A stretch of 64,000 nt of DNA from Henckelia pumila. Lineage: Eukaryota > Streptophyta > Magnoliopsida > Lamiales > Gesneriaceae. Positions 59,171-64,000 of the stretch are shown here, one piece after another (the first letter of the stretch is position 1; every line of letters begins with the position of its first letter). Location of the stretch: positions 4,774,001 to 4,838,000 of the forward strand of contig NW_027331831.1 of NCBI RefSeq assembly GCF_033568475.1, in the 5' to 3' direction. The notes beneath the pieces were generated by a model, which saw only the letters and a program-made list of their open reading frames with translations, was not told the DNA's origin and searched no databases. Position numbers and translations under genes: made by a program.

Positions 59171-61806
59171 GGGCAAGAATCTCCAGTGATGAGTCAGGTT
59201 CTTTTGTAAAATCACCAATCTCGCTGCATTTGAATCCTTTCACAACCTGTCAAGTTCTGGAATGTATACCAACCCCCATAAATTGAAGTGCATAAAGTTT
59301 GAACCTAATTGCAAGAAACTGAAACCATAAACTTATGCCGATGGCACACACCGACAAGAACACACAATCAACAAGAGTGGTTTTAACTTAACTGCAAGAA
59401 ACTGAAACCATAAACTTATGTTTCTTTCAAGTGATCAAGCAATGGAGCAGTAATGCCGCACAAGAACACATTAAACCTTGTTGATAAAAAAATGTTTTCC
59501 AGTAACGGCAGAGCATTATTAGTAGATTCTCTGCTGACCCAAAGATTCAATGCTGTATTATTTTACTCTAAGTTACTTGCATCGTGGAGAATCACGACTT
59601 CTAAAGCATCACCAGCAGTGGCGAGCCAGAGGTGGCTGAGAGGCCACCCCTCTGCCTTAAATGTTCTTTATATACGTTTATGAAATTACAAAAAACCGAA
59701 GCAAGACACTTAAAAGCTGTGAATGCAAATATAGAAATGAACAGCGGAAAATTTTTGCATAAATCACATAGTAATGCACAGACAAATTCATATCAATGAT
59801 AGAATCGATGTATCACCGTTTCACAACGAGAAAAACTAAGAAACCAGACAGCCCAACTTACCCTACAAATAAAATAACACAAGCTTGAAGAATCTTGATT
59901 CTCTCGTTACCAGTCGCAAACTTCCGACATACTGAACAGGAAGCAGAGAATCTATCTCTTAGCTTACACACACATTGACATATTCATGCACAAAGATTCA
60001 TATGAATCAAAACCCACAAATAATACACAAAGAACACAGTAACACAAACCAGTAAGATGTGAGAGCTGAGATTTACACAGACGTAATATGATCCCCTCCG
60101 GAACTGTGCGATTTTCTGGGATGCTCGCGCTTTCTTTCCTACTCTATTCCTTTTGTTGAAGACTTTTGGGATCTCTACAAAAAAATTACGCTCTCTTTTG
60201 TGATATGATCCCACATTTTTGAGCAGGCAAGAAAGAGGTCCGGTTGCAGGCTTTTTTCTGAACTTTGTTTTCTTTTTCATGCCGCAGAGACTGTATCCAA
60301 TGGCGCTACGCTACCTGTTTTTTGAATGTACGAACCGCACTTTCTTTGTCGTTATCCTCTTTGTGTATCCATTTTTATGGATCAAAAACCAAAATCATTA
60401 CAGCTCAAAAAAAAAAAAAAAAAAACCAAGAACAAGAACAAGATGAACCAAAATGAAATCCGAAATTTGAATTGTGAAATCAAGTCCTGCTGCTGTAAAA
60501 AATCTTCGTTATATTGGCTAATATATATTTATCATCTAAATACTTTTGTTGGCAAGTTAGTGATGATTTCATATACCGCTTGCTAGCCAGCTGAGATGGT
60601 AGAAAGAAAATAAATAATAGTATAATAATTTTGTTTAAATCTTGTTTTCTATTTGCTGAAAAACTGCAAATTTGGGTTTTTTTTTTTTTTTTTCTGATTG
60701 TCAAATTTCAATTCTGATGTGACCATTGGCATAACAGATATAACCACTGAGATAATGTTCATCTATGCAAGGTCAGATTTCGATTAAAAAAAACTAAAAT
60801 TTCGAAAATTAAAAAATACACTATCAAAACCAAATTTTGACATATAAACGACCAAAAAGAGTTACTACAATATTTTCTTCTCCTTCCATTATCTATCGGC
60901 TCTCCGGGTATTATATTAGGTTGAAACACATATTACAGTTAGGGCCCGGGCTATGCTACACTGGGTGAAAATCTCCCCGTGCAGCATCTGCCCTTAATTG
61001 GGCATGGGGCAAGCACATTAGTGGGCATGTGCGGGCCCCATGAAGTGGGCCCAAGTGCCCAATCAATGGCATATGCGCAGGTGCAGCATAGTGTTGGCCC
61101 ACAATTAGAGGTCCGCTCGGATTTCAATTTGGAGTTAGTTGAATCAGTATCTAAAGTAAAATTTGAACTTTAAAAAAATTACCCTATATCTTTAAATTTG
61201 AGAGGAACGTTTCATCCAGAAAAAGATTAGCTTATCACTACAAAGAGTTAAATCATATTGTTTGGAATGGTCAAAATGGATAAAGTGAATAGTAAGATGA
61301 AAGAATTAGCCAGTATTTCAAAGTAACTCAGAATATATATAAATCAAAGATGAGGGAAATAAACAATCCATATGTTTGTTTATGTACAAGTATCTGAATA
61401 CATTGGCATACTCAGATTTTAAGGACATACAATCAAGTTCATAATTATTGTAAAGGGGATAAATCTGTCAATTTTACAAAAACCGTAAGAAATTATTTAA
61501 AAATGGGTGATCGTTACTGTTGGCTTCTGGTTTAACCCACCCCTGCCTGCATTTAATGTAAGCATGTAACTTGTGTGGTGTAATGTAGCAGTAGGGTAGC
61601 ATTGAAGAGCAACAGAAGTCTGCAAATGCATACATCTACTTGCACAATGAGTTAAAGCATAGCCAACCACAGATGAAGTATAACCACCACTCGCATTTCA
61701 TAGACTTCAAGTTGATTTTGATGAAAAATCGTCTGCATTGGGAGATTCAATCAATTGTGTTTGAAATGTGTAGTATGGTATACGATATCAATGTCGACAG
61801 TCACCA
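59171..61806. other. 5' region of the unrecognised gene and 3' flank of EDR2
   Basis: It includes a probable 5' untranslated exon around 60.0-60.2 kb on the minus strand, an A tract at 60407-60424, a T tract near 60676-60693, and the inverted-repeat element at about 60950-61105. No protein-coding gene was recognised. Confidence 0.45.
60950..61105. repeat. Degenerate GC-rich foldback element
   Basis: Partly self-complementary DNA with repeated words TGCCCAAT / ATTGGGCA and GGGCCC. It starts CTATGCTACACTGGG, like the right end of the element at 29018-29191, and its atgaagtgggc and tagtgttggcccac words recall element b at 19373. It appears to be an old MITE. Confidence 0.4.
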
Positions 61807-64000
61807 TCATTTAACTGAATCTGCGGTATCTGGTTCAAGTTTCGGAACGATGGCAGAGGATAATTCTATGTGGGAAACTCGGATGGCACCTATTAGCCTC
61901 TCGGGCAACTCATCGGTGGTGTTAGCCTGAGAATGGAAAAAAGGTTCAAAAAACTTGTCAGGGGCATGATCATCTGGTTTTGTTTTGATATATTGATGTA
62001 GAAGAATTATTACTTTGTCCTAGGAATATTAACCACCATTTATCGTATTTATATGTGTTTCTCAAAGAGCATAATGAAAAACGCCATATTCACGATTAAA
62101 GTGTAGCCAAAACGTGAATTCCAACGTAAATGATGGATCAATAAAGTGTGAATTAAACTAGCAATGAAAGGATTAGAGAAAAGTTGAAAGTGGGAGTGAC
62201 TCAATATCAGGATCTACCAGAAGGTCCAGAACTGAATATTCATATAACATGAGAGAGATAACAAAATTAACTAGCACAAAATCATAAAGAGATTTAAATT
62301 ATATGAAAATCACCGAGACTTTAAGTTCACACAAATGCACGATGGGATGAGAGTTCCTTTTAACCAAACTACTAGTATTGGACGAAGACCTGTGTGATGC
62401 CGATGTGTACTCTCATTCTCCAGTAACTATACAATAACCACTCTCTTTAACTTAACAAAGTTTTCTAAATGACTAATCAGAAACCTAATGCAAACGACTG
62501 CCAAAGAAAAGCCAAAATTTCTTAACAATAGGATGGAGGCCTGTGTGATGTCGATATGTATATTCTCATCTCCAGTAACTATAAAATATATCCCGTCTCT
62601 TTAAATTAACAAAGTTTTCTGGATTACTAAACAGAGACCTAATGCAAACGACTGCCAAAGAAAAACAAAAATTTCTCAACAATAAATTTAAATCGCGAAC
62701 TTTACATCCAGTAGCAACATGAGATATCATCAGTTAAGAAAACACCTGTACAAGAAAAGCCATGTCAACAACGAGAGTTGTAATCACTCCGATTACAAGC
62801 CCCAGGACTCCATTTGCCACAGTGGAAGAACCAATATCAACATCAATCTACAGAAATACCATAAAAGAAAATAGTTCAAGAGATATGACTCCAAAGGGCC
62901 CTTGTTGAATTGAAAATTTAAACATGTAGAAGATGTTAGAAAACCACGACAGAATCTTACTTCCAAGTACTTGGGGCCACGGATATAGTTGCAATCTACT
63001 GCTTTTCCAAGTAAACATGGGGTGCTTCCAACGCTTTGGCGTACAATCCAAGAGCCCTAGATGATACGTGGTTGTAAGATATAATCAAGCTCACAAAAAG
63101 ATGAAGTTAGTGGGGGAAGGAGACAGGGGAGATCTCAATAAGGACGATCATCGAAATAAAATGCTCTTGTACGTCCAAAATAATTTGAACAGTAAGTATA
63201 CTTTCACACACATGGATTTCCGTTACACAATGCTACAAGGATTGTCACAAGCAAGAAGTATCAAAGGCAAAAAGTGGTTATGGAACAGTGGATGAAATGG
63301 GTCCCTGAAGGTATATATCTACACTTCTCTTCATAGGAGTTACAAGATGAGAGATACCTTGGGTACTGATGGAATAAGCTTCAATCTGCTATTGCGAAAC
63401 TCATCATCCCCATTGACAAACCGCTGCAAGAGAGATCCTGGTACTAATTCTTTAGTGACAAAATAAAAAACCATGCTATAGTGGGTTGATCCAGGTACCT
63501 GCGAGAGATGAATTAAATTTTTAAAAATCGACAGTACCAGATAATATTACTAGAATTGGTAACAAACACGGCATCAAGTCATCCACTCACTTGCAGATTG
63601 AAAACAATAGAGAAATGTCCTTTATCTGATGCAATCTGAAAAAGAAACAAACTAGATCTTATAAGATTAAAAAATTCGGTAAAAGATAATTAAGGCGGAT
63701 TCTAATTTAACTAACTTACAGAATTGTCTAATCAGAAAAGATAACACCATTAAATGAAAGAATTTGGTCACTTGTCACCACTAAAAACACTTACCTGTGC
63801 CGCACAACCTTGGCGTCTGGCAACATGATCCATCCGTTTGGTATCTTTGAACCAGTCTACAGCAACAAGATCCATAAGATGCTTACCTGCAGGAATCTTT
63901 GAAGAAATGTGGCAGACGTCAGGTCAAAATAAGTGACAGTAGGCTGCCTAAAGCACTATTAGTATGTGTGCATTAAACAAGAGATGGTAAAATACCTTTG
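61807..64000 (-). CDS. EDR2: EDR2-like protein, C-terminal half (DUF1336), continues beyond the right edge
   Basis: Enhanced Disease Resistance 2 family; in Arabidopsis EDR2 has PH, START and DUF1336 domains and restrains salicylate-linked cell death. Minus-strand exons seen: start of an exon at 64000-63996, then 63896-63795, 63635-63591, 63498-63358, 63056-62961, 62847-62746 and 61926-61807 with the stop. All are in phase and codon-complete. They encode the DUF1336 core: IPAGKHLMDLVAVDWFKDTK, HVARRQGCAAQ, the VPGSTHYSMVFYFVTKELVP segment, RFVNGDDEFRN, GSWIVRQSVGSTPCLLGKAV, then a hydrophobic stretch (GVLGLVIGVITTLVV) and the tail ELPERLIGAIRVSHIELSS. The upstream PH and START domains must lie outside the window. 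No damage was seen. The symbol is a family name; a close paralog is possible. Confidence 0.9.

Noticed and set aside
59984-60280. 98-aa minus-strand frame upstream of the 57293-59170 gene
   Set aside because: It probably covers the 5' untranslated exon; no domain, and it ends in a hydrophobic run without a counterpart downstream.

Overview
This is nuclear DNA of a flowering plant, almost certainly a eudicot. The genes are split by many GT-AG introns, the spacers are AT-rich and full of small transposons, and the proteins are plant types (GDSL esterase, CBL calcium sensor, PLS-class PPR, SCAMP, KELP, EDR2). The species cannot be fixed from the sequence. No bacterial-style operon, CRISPR array or organellar insertion was seen. 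Exons were placed by reading splice sites and frames by eye, so single boundaries may be off, but phases were checked for each multi-exon model.

Layout. 1-1290: edge of a Ty3/gypsy-type LTR. 2013-4045 (+): GDSL esterase/lipase. 4264-5582 (-): CBL-type calcium sensor whose first exon I could not find. 5.6-9.25 kb: spacer with an inverted-repeat element. 9251-18608 (+): large RING/PHD nuclear protein with 14 coding exons. 19.19-19.88 kb: four back-to-back foldback elements in TA repeats. 20578-21935 (+): small probably plastid-targeted cysteine-motif protein. 22971-24377: long-TIR foldback transposon with a 10-bp target duplication. 25219-27321 (+): coactivator KELP. 27737-27973 (-): 78-aa MGNC protein. 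29475-33256 (+): a dead secreted-protein gene split by an LTR element and by a hAT-type element. 34332-41659 (+): an IWS1 gene whose 5' half is decayed while the exons for its conserved C-terminal domain stay open. 42333-43646 (+): intronless DPH1. 43.66-44.72 kb: decayed sequence copied from the IWS1 locus, ending at a tRNA-derived SINE. 45588-48872 (+): SCAMP. 50820-53231 (-): mitochondrial ribosomal protein bL35m. 54218-56212 (+): PPR protein. 57293-59170 (-): unrecognised conserved protein of about 320 aa. 61807-64000 (-): C-terminal half of an EDR2-like protein, running off the right edge.

The genes are individually transcribed housekeeping and regulatory loci; nothing suggests that they act as one system. 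I found no new multi-gene system. The points most worth a second look are the half-decayed IWS1 and its downstream copy, the doubly interrupted secreted-protein gene with clear target duplications, the foldback cluster, and an EF-hand substitution plus a GC-AG intron in the CBL gene.
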